A DNA stretch of 35,922 nucleotides from REEB76 sp049698775 (GTDB lineage Bacteria; Pseudomonadota; Gammaproteobacteria; Natronospirales; REEB76), in contig JBAVYM010000028.1 of assembly GCA_049698775.1 (NCBI GenBank), forward strand, positions 1 to 35,922, written 5' to 3'. The position numbers and the translations under genes were made by a program. The notes beneath the pieces are model-generated. The model was not told the DNA's origin. It saw nothing but the letters and a program-made list of their open reading frames with translations, and searched no databases. Of this stretch, positions 15,458-23,677 are shown in pieces (the stretch's first letter is position 1; every line of letters begins with the position of its first letter).

Positions 15458-18121
15458 TTATTTCGGATTCGGTCCCTTCACCACTTCCACCAAATCGGCC
15501 GGCCGGATCCACTGCTTGTAGGCTGCCTGGATTTCGGGCGCGGTGAGCTGCATATAGTGGCGCGCGGCCACCATTGGCTCATCCAGCGGCAAGCCGTCGG
15601 TGGCATAGGTCAACCAGCCAGTGGCAATGCTGTCCACGCTGGACTGCCTGAGCGGGATGCCGCGCAGCGCCAGCGCCTTGGCGCGTTGCAGTTCCACCGC
15701 CGTCACCGGGGTTTCCTGCATTTCGGTGAGATCCCGCACCACCAAGTTACGCGCTTCGTTCACTTTGTCCGGATCACAGCCATATTCAACCGCAAAGATG
15801 CCGCGGGTCGGTGTCAGGGTAAAGCGCGAACTCACGTTATAGACGAGGCCGGTCTTTTCGCGCAGATCCCGGTACAACCGCGAGGCGTAGAACCCCTGCC
15901 CCAGCACCTGATTGCCGAGTTGCAGGGCATACCGGTCCGGGCTGAACAGGTTCACGCCCAGGGTCTGGCTGAGCGCCACTGTGTCCTGCACGCTGGTCTT
16001 GTCCGGCACCACTGCCGTAGATGACTGGTTGAGCGGGATGGCCGGCAGATTCGTGACCGGCTTCGGTCCTTGCGCTTTCCAACTACCGAAGTATTTCTCG
16101 ATCACCGACTTGGCTGCCGCCGGCGTCACGTTGCCGATCACCACGATGCTGGTGAGGTCCGGACGGAAGGCTTGCCGGTGATACGCCTGCACATCCGCGA
16201 GCTTCAGACCCATGATGCTCTGCGGCGTGGCTTCGCGCAGCGTGGGATCGCCAGCAGGCACCAGCGCCTTGATGCCGGCGCGCTTGAACAGATAATCGGG
16301 GCTTTCCAGTTGCCCGGCGGTCAAGCGCGCGGTCTGCATCTGCACCACCGGGAAATACTGCGCCGGCAGCGCCGGATTCAGCTCGTTGTCCGCCAGCAGT
16401 TGCACTGCGCGCTCGAAGTGCGCGGCGGGCACTTGCACCGAGAAACTCGTGCCGGCGCTTTCGTTGGCCGCGATGTCATCCAGCGCCTTCTGGAACGCGA
16501 GGCGATCCAGGCTGGTGGTGCCGTAGCTAAACAGGCCATCCAGTACATCGGCCACACCGTCCTGGTCCGTGGGCTGCTGCAGATCCGGCTGATTCTTGAT
16601 GCGGCCGTACACGCTCACGGTATTGCTCACATCCGTGGGCTGCACGATAAGCTTGATGCCGTTCGGCAATGTGCTCACCGATGGATTGAGCGTGCTCTTC
16701 GGTAGATTGAGGCGCGCCAGCGCAGCCGCAGCCCACTCGGGCAACGGCACGGCTTTTTCGGGCGCACTGCTGAAAGACTCGGCCCCGCCATAGCCCTTGC
16801 CCAGCACCGGTTTGCCGGAGGATTCGGGCGTCAGGATGGCGGTAAAGGCACGCTCCTGATTGAGATATTCGTGCGCGACCCGATCCACGTCAGCGACGGT
16901 CACTTTATCGAAGGCCGCAATCATGTCGTCCGGCGATTCCAGCCCTTGCTGCGCCAGAGCGTTGGACCAGGCGTTGGCGAGGCCGTCCACGGAATTTTTC
17001 TGGAATTCCAGTTGCGCAATTTCGCTGCGCTTGGAAGCTGCCACGAGATCCGCCTGAACACCCGTCTGCAGCATCTGCGTCAGCACCTTGCGGAGCTCCG
17101 CGGTCAGCGCGGCGGAATCCCCACCCTTGGGGAAAAGCCCGACGGCAATACCCAGCCCCGACGCGGGCATCGTAATTCCAAGAAATCCGGCATACAGAGC
17201 CTTGCCTTCCGGCACCAGCGCGTATAGGTTGCCGCGCTGGCTCGCGAGCACGTCACTCAGCACCACACCGGCTGCGTAGTCGGCGCTGTGGTAGCCCGGT
17301 AAACGGAAGGTGATTAACGACAAACCGTAGGGCGTGTCGGTGGGCAGGTTAATGGTTTGAGCCTGCACCGGCTCAAACTTGACCGCCGGACGCGCCGGCA
17401 GTTTTTTGGCCGGGATATCGCTGAAAAATTTCTCCACCCGTGCCAGAGTTTCTTTGGGTTGCACATCGCCCACGATTACAAAAATTGCGTTGTTGGGTGC
17501 ATACCAGGTGTTGTAAAAGTCCTTGATCATCTGCGCGCTGGTCCTGTCGAAAGACGGGCGCGTTCCCAAGGCATCGTGATCATAGGGTGTGCCCTTGAAC
17601 ATGACCGCTTGCAACTGCTTGAACATTACATACTGCGGATTGGACAAGTCGCGCGCCACTTCCTGTTCAATGGCACCGCGTTCTTTTTCCCATTCCGCCT
17701 GGCTCACATCCAGTCCGCGCATGCGGGTCGCGGCAATATGCAGCGCCACGTCGAGATCGTCGGATGGCACGGTGAAATAGTACTGGGTGAGCGTGTCTTG
17801 GGTGTCGGCGTCAAAATTGCCGCCCATGGCGGCGGAGATTTCCGCAAGCTGATCCTTGGAGAGGCCAGGGCTGCCTCGGAACATCATGTGCTCCAGCGCA
17901 TGCGCCGTACCGGGGAATTGGGCCGGCGCCTCATTGGAGCCAACGAGGTAATTCATTTCGGTGGTCACCACCGGTGCCAGCGTATTGCGCACGATCACGA
18001 CCCGCAGACCGTTCTTGAGCGTGGCACGCAGCACGTTCGGATCAGTTTTGGCGGCAGCCAGGCAAGGCACCGCAATGGATAACAACAGGAAAACGATAAA
18101 CAGGCGTAACACGGAACGCAT
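15458..18121 (-). CDS. Exported M16 family zinc metallopeptidase
   Basis: An 887-residue two-domain pitrilysin-type peptidase. I start it at the ATG at 18121, preceded by GAGGG at good spacing and opening a signal peptide (MRSVLRLFIVFLLLSIAVPC, cleavage near LAA-AK); the ten codons upstream would hide that signal. The zinc motif HALEH (His74, Glu77, His78) is intact, with the third ligand Glu in KERGAIEQEVARD near residue 152–154. The second half (after about residue 440) repeats the fold but lacks HxxEH, as usual for the inactive domain. It should act in the periplasm on small proteins or peptides. It stands alone, with a terminator after it. Confidence 0.93.
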   Translation of the reverse strand: MRSVLRLFIVFLLLSIAVPCLAAAKTDPNVLRATLKNGLRVVIVRNTLAPVVTTEMNYLVGSNEAPAQFPGTAHALEHMMFRGSPGLSKDQLAEISAAMGGNFDADTQDTLTQYYFTVPSDDLDVALHIAATRMRGLDVSQAEWEKERGAIEQEVARDLSNPQYVMFKQLQAVMFKGTPYDHDALGTRPSFDRTSAQMIKDFYNTWYAPNNAIFVIVGDVQPKETLARVEKFFSDIPAKKLPARPAVKFEPVQAQTINLPTDTPYGLSLITFRLPGYHSADYAAGVVLSDVLASQRGNLYALVPEGKALYAGFLGITMPASGLGIAVGLFPKGGDSAALTAELRKVLTQMLQTGVQADLVAASKRSEIAQLEFQKNSVDGLANAWSNALAQQGLESPDDMIAAFDKVTVADVDRVAHEYLNQERAFTAILTPESSGKPVLGKGYGGAESFSSAPEKAVPLPEWAAAALARLNLPKSTLNPSVSTLPNGIKLIVQPTDVSNTVSVYGRIKNQPDLQQPTDQDGVADVLDGLFSYGTTSLDRLAFQKALDDIAANESAGTSFSVQVPAAHFERAVQLLADNELNPALPAQYFPVVQMQTARLTAGQLESPDYLFKRAGIKALVPAGDPTLREATPQSIMGLKLADVQAYHRQAFRPDLTSIVVIGNVTPAAAKSVIEKYFGSWKAQGPKPVTNLPAIPLNQSSTAVVPDKTSVQDTVALSQTLGVNLFSPDRYALQLGNQVLGQGFYASRLYRDLREKTGLVYNVSSRFTLTPTRGIFAVEYGCDPDKVNEARNLVVRDLTEMQETPVTAVELQRAKALALRGIPLRQSSVDSIATGWLTYATDGLPLDEPMVAARHYMQLTAPEIQAAYKQWIRPADLVEVVKGPNPK

Positions 18122-18244
18122 GATGTAACCCTCACGAACGATATGCCCCACCGGACGGCGGGACCGCGAAACTATATGAGATTCTTCATCAGCTTACAAG
18201 CGCAAGGCTCGTCATGCGCTTAGCGCATCCTGCTTCAAGTCATT

Positions 18245-21232
18245 CTACCGTGGCACCTGTTTCATGGCGCTGACGATGGCGACAGTACGCACACTCACGC
18301 TGGTTACACGCTGCAGCAGATCAATCACCTTTTCCTTGTAATCCGCGAAGCGATAGGTATTGAACTTCTCGCGGATAGTGGGGTCTTTGGGTTTCTTTTC
18401 CTTGTACTGATCGAGGATCCATTCCAGCGCGCTGCGGTTACCGAGCTTGTAGTCCCAGGCTTGTGCCAGCACACCGGACAATGTGGTTTGCGCATCCAGT
18501 AGAATGCGACCGCCCTGCTTGTCTGCCCTGAGCAAGGCCTTGGGCGCATCGGCTGCCGCTTTCGCCGATGGGCCATCCACTTCCGCCAGCAGAGCCTTTG
18601 AACGACCCTGGCGCACTGGCACGCCGCGATCCATGGGCAAATCAGTGCGCTCTAATGGAAACGGCTCCACACTTTCATAGCTGATGTGCAGCTCCACCAG
18701 CTCACGGCCCCAGTCGGCCCAGCGCCAGAAGTCCGGATAGAACGGAATGCGCGGAAATTCGCGCTTGAGGTTCAGCGCGTACTTCTCGCGATAGACCGGA
18801 TCGTGCAGTACGGCATAGACATAGTGGAAGATGGCTTCCTTGGTAATTTCCAGCTTCTTGCTCCCTTTCCCGCTTGCTTCTTGGCCCCCTCTCCCTCCGG
18901 GAGAGGGTTGGGGTGAGGGTTCAGCCTTGTAGTGATCCCGAAACTGCTTCAGCGCCCAGTCGGTGATGTTGTCGATGCGGTTACCACTGTCATCGTAACG
19001 CCAGAAGGGCAAGCACTGGTTCGCGTCAAGCGATAGGACAGTCAGTGATGGAATTGCATTGGTCGAAAAAGCGAAGAAGTCCAGGCGGCCGCCAGTCGTG
19101 AAGCAGATCGCCACGTTGGTTGATCTGGGCGGAAAAATTGCGAAGTTCTGGTACGCGCGATGGGTAATTACTGGCGCGAAGTACATCCACTTCTTCACGA
19201 ACGGTCTGTACAGAGAAGGAACAATGTCCGACGTGTCGAATTGCAGCTTCGTGCCGCGCTTCAGATGTGCTTCGAGTTCGGCCGTCCACTTGATCGAACG
19301 ATCAACGAAGTCACTGATCGATAATTTCTTGTCAGAATGGGCCCATCGTTCTGCTTCGGCTTGATAGACGTTGCAGAAGAACTGTACTTTCTCTTCGAGC
19401 GCCTCCTTTGAGTCCGCATAAACCCACTCGTCGCGGTTCGAAGCAACCCCCAACGAAAACAGTTTGAAGATCGCCTTTTCCTGCGACGGCTTTTTTGCAG
19501 CCTTCGCCGCCTTGCTCGCGACCGGAATCAGTGTGTCGAAATCGTTGTCGGTCAGGTTCAGCCAGTTGTGCTTGGCGTCGGGGCGGATTTCGCTGCGTTC
19601 GATTTCCGACAGCCGCGCCTTCGACAGCCACCCCAGCTTTTCTTCCGCCGTTTCCATCTCCGGGCGGCGCGAGTAGAAGATGCGGCAAACGCTCTCACCC
19701 CTGGCCCCTCTCCCGCTGGGAGAGAGAGATTTGCGCTTGACCAGAAAGCCGATCGCCACGCCGGTCTGGATGCCGAACACGTTGTGCTTGGTGCCGGAAA
19801 GTTTCGGATTGGCGCGCACGTCGCCGCCGAGGTCCACGATGTGGATTTCGTTGAACTCTTTCGTCACCACGTCGCGGAAGCCATCGAAAGTGCGCGAATC
19901 CACGTAGCTGCGGTTGCTGATGAACGCCACCACGCCGTTCTCGGCGATGCGATCCGACGCCCAGCGGAAGAAGCGCGCGTACATGTCGTACAGCTTGGTC
20001 TTCTGCGCTGTGGACGCCTTGATGTAGGTGTCCTTGATGCGCGCATCAATGTCCGGGTATTCGCGGTTCTTATTGTTGTCGTTCTCGTTGGCCTGATTGG
20101 CGTTGTAGGGCGGGTTGCCGATCACCACGCTGATCTTGCGGCGGTTCTGGCGCTTGATGCGCTCGATGTTCTCCTCGCCCATGCCGAACAGGTCCGCCAC
20201 CTGCTGGCCCGAATAGCGGCGCAGACCAGCGACGTTGTCCAGCGTGTCCACGAAACACAAGTTGGGGTATTCGAGGTATTCACCGCTGATGGCGGCGTAG
20301 GTCGCCTCGATGTTCAGATTGGCGACGTAATAGGGCAGGATCGCGACCTCGTTAGCGTGCAGCTCTTCCAGATATTTGTGCTTCAACTTGGCCGGTTGGC
20401 CGCGGAAGTGCTCCAGCATTTCACAAATGAAGGTACCGGTGCCGGCGGCGGGGTCGAGGATTTCCACGTCCCTGTCTATCAGATTCCTGCCGAAGTGCTG
20501 TTCGCACAGCCAGTCGGCGGATTCGATCATGAAGCGCACGATCTCGTTGGGCGTGTACACAACGCCGAGGCGGTCAGCGGCCTTGGGGTTATAGACCTTG
20601 TAGAAGTTCTCATAGACGACCTTGAGGAAGGTCTGCTTCTCGTGGTGGCTGCTGATCTGTCCCGCGCTGCGGCGGATTGCGGCGTAGTAAGGCTCCAGCG
20701 CACGCAGGGTCTGGTGCTTGGTGTTGCCGGTGAAGAACGTGCCTTCGAGCTTGTAAAGCTCGCGTGCGACGTTGTTGTCTTCGTGGTAGCTGGTGCCCGG
20801 AAAGACCAGCGCAAAAATCTCCTCAGTGAGGATGTGCTGGATGAGGATTTCGCGCACATCGGCGGCGGTCAGGCCTGGATTGATGGATTCCTGGGCTTGC
20901 TTGAGAAACGCATTGGCGGCAGTGCGAAAGCCGGCATTTTCGGCATAGGCGCCTTCGATCATGCCGCGCAGGGCTTTCAGTACCTCGGGCAGGTCAGTCT
21001 TGAATTGCTCAACCGCCTTGCGGAATTCGGCGATCTCGGGCCGTTCGTAACCGAAGAAAAGTTCCAGCAGACGTTGCAGCCGATCCACGTCGTCCACCGG
21101 ACAGCGCATGACTTCGCGCCGGTTCTGTATGAGGACCGCCTGAACGGAATCCTCGAAGATGATGTTGTCCTGGGGGTAGCCGCGGCGCAGCTTGTACTCG
21201 ATCTCGGCATCCAGATCATCCTTTTCGTCCTT
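18245..21232 (-). CDS. Type IIG restriction–modification enzyme, methyltransferase and specificity part, out of frame with its N-terminus
   Basis: About 995 codons remain in frame downstream of a frameshift; together with the N-terminal 80 codons they would make about 1075 residues, a normal length for a fused enzyme. The adenine N6-methyltransferase core has motif I ILDPAAGTGTFICEML and the catalytic motif IV VVIGNPPYNAN. A long target-recognition region follows, then the ending LLQRVTSVSVRTVAIVSAMK. The nuclease Lys and the segment KDEKDDLDAEIEYKLRRGY lie just after the break. Two palindromic repeats have inserted in frame (see repeat entries). With no start of its own, this part could be made only by internal initiation, by ribosomal slippage, or if the extra base is a sequencing error. 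It sits beside a toxin–antitoxin pair, typical of an accessory patch. Confidence 0.85.
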   Translation of the reverse strand, partial: KDEKDDLDAEIEYKLRRGYPQDNIIFEDSVQAVLIQNRREVMRCPVDDVDRLQRLLELFFGYERPEIAEFRKAVEQFKTDLPEVLKALRGMIEGAYAENAGFRTAANAFLKQAQESINPGLTAADVREILIQHILTEEIFALVFPGTSYHEDNNVARELYKLEGTFFTGNTKHQTLRALEPYYAAIRRSAGQISSHHEKQTFLKVVYENFYKVYNPKAADRLGVVYTPNEIVRFMIESADWLCEQHFGRNLIDRDVEILDPAAGTGTFICEMLEHFRGQPAKLKHKYLEELHANEVAILPYYVANLNIEATYAAISGEYLEYPNLCFVDTLDNVAGLRRYSGQQVADLFGMGEENIERIKRQNRRKISVVIGNPPYNANQANENDNNKNREYPDIDARIKDTYIKASTAQKTKLYDMYARFFRWASDRIAENGVVAFISNRSYVDSRTFDGFRDVVTKEFNEIHIVDLGGDVRANPKLSGTKHNVFGIQTGVAIGFLVKRKSLSPSGRGARGESVCRIFYSRRPEMETAEEKLGWLSKARLSEIERSEIRPDAKHNWLNLTDNDFDTLIPVASKAAKAAKKPSQEKAIFKLFSLGVASNRDEWVYADSKEALEEKVQFFCNVYQAEAERWAHSDKKLSISDFVDRSIKWTAELEAHLKRGTKLQFDTSDIVPSLYRPFVKKWMYFAPVITHRAYQNFAIFPPRSTNVAICFTTGGRLDFFAFSTNAIPSLTVLSLDANQCLPFWRYDDSGNRIDNITDWALKQFRDHYKAEPSPQPSPGGRGGQEASGKGSKKLEITKEAIFHYVYAVLHDPVYREKYALNLKREFPRIPFYPDFWRWADWGRELVELHISYESVEPFPLERTDLPMDRGVPVRQGRSKALLAEVDGPSAKAAADAPKALLRADKQGGRILLDAQTTLSGVLAQAWDYKLGNRSALEWILDQYKEKKPKDPTIREKFNTYRFADYKEKVIDLLQRVTSVSVRTVAIVSAMKQVPR
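18885..18921. repeat. Palindromic repeat inserted in frame in the restriction–modification gene (copy 1)
   Basis: CCCTCTCCC-TCC-GGGAGAGGG is a perfect 9-bp palindrome (18887–18907) followed by TTGGGGTGAGGGT. On the coding strand it translates as AEPSPQPSPGGRGGQ, a low-complexity insert absent from the conserved flow HYK…ITKEAIFHYVYAVLHD. It is in frame, so the protein keeps reading. Confidence 0.8.
19692..19726. repeat. Palindromic repeat inserted in frame in the restriction–modification gene (copy 2)
   Basis: CTCACCCCTGGCCCCTCTCC continues into a palindrome CTCTCCC-GCT-GGGAGAG (19708–19724). It is in the opposite orientation to copy 1 and reads on the coding strand as KSLSPSGRGARGES. It lies about 800 bp from copy 1 in the same gene. 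Confidence 0.75.
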
Positions 21233-21473
21233 AGGCCTCCCAATAGCCAAACGGCATGCGCAGCATGTGCAACAAGGCGCCATCCACATAGCGGCGCTCC
21301 CTGGCCGGCGTGGTGATTTCATATTCCGGGACAAACTTCAGGTCGAAGGAGCGAGCCCAGTTTTTGAGCAGGTCTTTGAACGCTTCGCGCACCACTGATT
21401 CGCGGCCGGTGCCCGCGACCTTGCGCAAATCCTGGAGATCATTGAGATATTGTTGGATCAATATCTGGCTCAT
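21231..21473 (-). pseudogene. N-terminal nuclease fragment of the type IIG gene, ended by a 1-base frameshift
   Basis: An 80-codon piece starting MSQILIQQYLNDLQDLRK and ending PFGYWEA before TAA. It carries the first part of a PD-(D/E)xK nuclease: Asp64 in RRYVDGALLH and Glu79 in YWEA. The expected Lys81 is coded directly after, in another frame, because one extra T (base 21233 on the plus strand, A) turns GAG GCC AAG GAC into GAG GCC TAA GGA C. The break therefore falls between the Glu and Lys of the catalytic E-x-K. The tract is not a homopolymer. I chose the ATG at 21473 because the family begins with this IQxYLNDLQDLRK segment; the open frame extends 41 codons further with no family resemblance. 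Confidence 0.8.
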
Positions 21474-21567
21474 CAAGCCACCGCCTTTATGCTTGGATTT
21501 GGCAGCCAGCCCCAGCTCTCTCGCTGGCGCAGCCGCATCATAACGCCTGTGCGCGGAATGGTGCGCT

Positions 21568-21663
21568 TTATCCAGCCATCGGTTTATCCACCGCATCCAG
21601 GATGGAATGCACCAGATACAGCTTGCCCCGGCTTCCGCCGGAGATTTCCCACTGATCTAAGCC
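21568..21663 (-). other. Short orphan reading frame between the PIN toxin and the restriction–modification gene
   Basis: A frame entered by a GTG that overlaps the toxin stop runs through DQWEISGGSRGKLYLVHSIL to DAVDKPMAG and a TAA. No ribosome site is visible. It has a protein-like composition but I do not recognise it. It may be the tail of a gene lost when the accessory patch formed, or chance. Confidence 0.25.
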
Positions 21664-22079
21664 GTCCACGGGTTCTCCAGTTTCACGGCCAGCCGCGCAA
21701 AGTCATTGGTATTGCGCGTAACCACGGCCAGGTCGTGAACCCGCGCGGTGGCGGCGATCATGGCATCCAGCACCGGCGGCGGCAATCCCTTGCGTCGCGC
21801 TTCACCGCTCAGTCTGCCCCACTCTTCCGCTTCGACCGCACCGAATGCCAGCAGTCGCTCGGCGAAGCGTTGTGTCAGATCCTGCTGCAACCAAGTCTCC
21901 AGTTCACGTTTGCGCTTTGAATCCGCCAGTGCCGCAACGCCTTGCCGGATTTCACCCAGCGTGATGACGGACAAATGCAACGTGGTTTCGTCGGCGGCAT
22001 CCAGCCAGCGGAGCAAGCCGGCGTCGGGACGAGGTTTGGCGAGTTCCGAGAGCGCGCAGGTATCGAGCAGGAAGCTCAC
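21657..22079 (-). CDS. PIN-domain (VapC/FitB-like) toxin ribonuclease
   Basis: A 140-residue PIN protein. The four acidic positions expected for metal binding are present: Asp6 in LLDTCALSEL, Glu43 in VITLGEIRQG, Asp105 in VLDAMIAATA and Asp126 in TRNTNDFARL. In the family these cleave RNA, often tRNA or rRNA, and are held inactive by a cognate antitoxin. The start overlaps the antitoxin stop by four bases (ATGA), the usual arrangement. The longer N-terminal LSELAKPRPD is closer to FitB-type than to short VapC. It appears intact. Confidence 0.92.
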   Translation of the reverse strand: MSFLLDTCALSELAKPRPDAGLLRWLDAADETTLHLSVITLGEIRQGVAALADSKRKRELETWLQQDLTQRFAERLLAFGAVEAEEWGRLSGEARRKGLPPPVLDAMIAATARVHDLAVVTRNTNDFARLAVKLENPWTA

Positions 22080-22321
22080 AAGGGCACATCCCGCCCGGCG
22101 TCCGTGCTGCGAGTAATGGACAGGCCGGAATCAACCAGTGGCGACTTGCGCAAGAATTCTCCGATGGAACCCCGGCGTTCAGCCAGATTGTTCCAAGTCT
22201 CCACCGACACCACCACCGCCTCGGCCTTGCCATGACGGGTAATGATTTGCGGGCCGCGCTGGCGCGCAAGCTGCACCAGCCGGCTCAACTGATTTTTGGC
22301 TTCCTGTAGCTGCCAGCGCAT
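22076..22321 (-). CDS. Phd/YefM family antitoxin
   Basis: An 81-residue DNA-binding antitoxin. The Phd/YefM pattern is seen in WQLQEAKNQLSRLVQLAR followed by GPQIITRHGKAEAVVVS. The C-terminal half (about residues 50–81, including GEFLRKSPLVDSGLSI) should bind and block the PIN toxin. The ATG at 22321 has GAGGA seven bases upstream; an upstream Met at 22402 lies before the promoter and is rejected. It should also repress its own promoter through the palindrome just upstream. Confidence 0.9.
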   Translation of the reverse strand: MRWQLQEAKNQLSRLVQLARQRGPQIITRHGKAEAVVVSVETWNNLAERRGSIGEFLRKSPLVDSGLSITRSTDAGRDVPL

Positions 22322-22342
22322 GTCGCGTTCCTCAATCTGGCT

Positions 22343-22383
22343 ATTCTGGCCAGAATCATAAGCGAGTGACGGGCCGGATTCAA
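22343..22383 (-). promoter_or_regulatory. Promoter and operator of the toxin–antitoxin pair
   Basis: TTGAAT (22383–22378), a 17-base spacer and TATGAT (22360–22355) form a near-consensus promoter. A perfect 14-base palindrome ATTCTGGCCAGAAT (22343–22356) overlaps the end of the -10 and the expected start. A partly matching second arm (AGCCAG, then ATT) follows. The antitoxin, alone or with the toxin, probably binds here. Confidence 0.8.
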
Positions 22384-22417
22384 GCACGGTCAAACTGGCC
22401 ATGCCAGCCGGCCTGAT

Positions 22418-23659
22418 TTATGCGCGCAGGATGGCGGAAAGATCGACGTGAGTGCCTAGGCCGTCGGGAAATACGCCGGTCAGCGACGCATCCGGCAGAT
22501 GCAGTTGGCGGGTGAGCACCGTGGCGATGACCTGGCGGAAATCCGTGGTGATGGCGAGATCGCGGTTCTGGTAAAGCTGGTCGTCCGCGAGTCCCGGCCA
22601 TTCGCCATACACCTTGCCGCCGTTCACCTTGCCGCCCAGCAGCCACATGACGTTGCCGTGGCCGTGATCCGTGCCGGCGTTGCCGTTCTCGCGGAAAGTG
22701 CGGCCGAATTCGGACATGATGAGAATAGCGGTGTCGTTGTATGTGTTCCCCAAGCCTTGCACGAGTGCCGCAAGACCCTCGCCCAGCGCTTGCAGATGAT
22801 TCGCAAGCTGGCCCTGGGCGGAGCCTTCGCCCACATGCGTATCCCAGCCGCCGACGGATAAAAACGCGAGCCGGATGCTGCTGTCACCGGCCATGAGCCG
22901 TGCCAGCCGTTGCGTGTCATTCGCAAAGCCGATCGCCGGCGGTGCGCCGTTGTAGGAATCGTTCATGTCCTTCTGCAAATCCGACATCAACTGGCCGCGC
23001 GCCTGCTGACCTTCCGCAAAGGCGCGGTCCACGGCGGTATTGCCCTGATAGAGCGCGTCAAAAGCATCGGCGATGCGCGGCCGGTCCAGCGGCATGGGAT
23101 GCGCAGCGTTGCGGCCGAGCGGCAGGTTCGACACCGTGTTGGGTCCGGAAAAAATGCGCGGCACCGTCGGCCCAAGGCTCAGGGCTTCGGTAGGTACATG
23201 CGGACCGGGCAGCGTACCAAGCAAGCGGTTCATCCAGCCGTCCGGCGTGCTGCCAACGCCTGGCGTGCCGGTTTCCATGTAGGCCTGAGCTTCGAAATGC
23301 GAGCGGTTGGGATCCGGCGAGCCGCTGGCCTGCACAAACGCCATGCTCTTGTTCTGCCAGAGCGGCAGCACGGACGCGAGTGCCGGATGCAAACCGAAAT
23401 AGCCGTCCAGATCGTTCACGCCGTTAGCGTGGCCGACTTTCGGAATGGCGATGCTGGGGCGCGCTTCGTAATAGCGGTCCTCCGCATACGGCACCACCAC
23501 ATTCAGGCCATCCACCGCGCCGCGCATGAACACCACGATGAGCCGGCGATTGCCGCCCAGAGTATCGCTGAGGCGCGCGGCCCAACCGCGGGTACCGAGC
23601 GTGAGCAGCGAGGCGCCCGACGCCAGCAGAGCATTGCGCAGAAATTCACGACGATCCAT
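22418..23659 (-). CDS. DUF1501 protein with Tat signal
   Basis: A 413-residue exported protein. The N-terminus MDRREFLRNALLASGASLLT has the twin-arginine motif RREFL, so it is probably exported folded, perhaps with a cofactor or metal. DUF1501 features include LIVVFMRGAVDGLNVVVPY, SHFEAQAYMETGTPG, FLSVGGWDTHVGEGSAQGQL and IMSEFGRTFRENGNAGTDHG, the last two resembling metal-site motifs of the alkaline phosphatase/sulfatase superfamily. The reaction is unknown. AAGGAG precedes the start, 18 bp after the DUF1800 gene, its usual partner. Confidence 0.9.
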   Translation of the reverse strand: MDRREFLRNALLASGASLLTLGTRGWAARLSDTLGGNRRLIVVFMRGAVDGLNVVVPYAEDRYYEARPSIAIPKVGHANGVNDLDGYFGLHPALASVLPLWQNKSMAFVQASGSPDPNRSHFEAQAYMETGTPGVGSTPDGWMNRLLGTLPGPHVPTEALSLGPTVPRIFSGPNTVSNLPLGRNAAHPMPLDRPRIADAFDALYQGNTAVDRAFAEGQQARGQLMSDLQKDMNDSYNGAPPAIGFANDTQRLARLMAGDSSIRLAFLSVGGWDTHVGEGSAQGQLANHLQALGEGLAALVQGLGNTYNDTAILIMSEFGRTFRENGNAGTDHGHGNVMWLLGGKVNGGKVYGEWPGLADDQLYQNRDLAITTDFRQVIATVLTRQLHLPDASLTGVFPDGLGTHVDLSAILRA

Positions 23660-23677
23660 GACTTGTCTCCTTCACGC

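Noticed and set aside
19568..21316. A 582-codon open frame on the plus strand opposite the restriction–modification gene
   Set aside because: It mirrors the conserved methyltransferase codons and has no start signal or recognisable domain.
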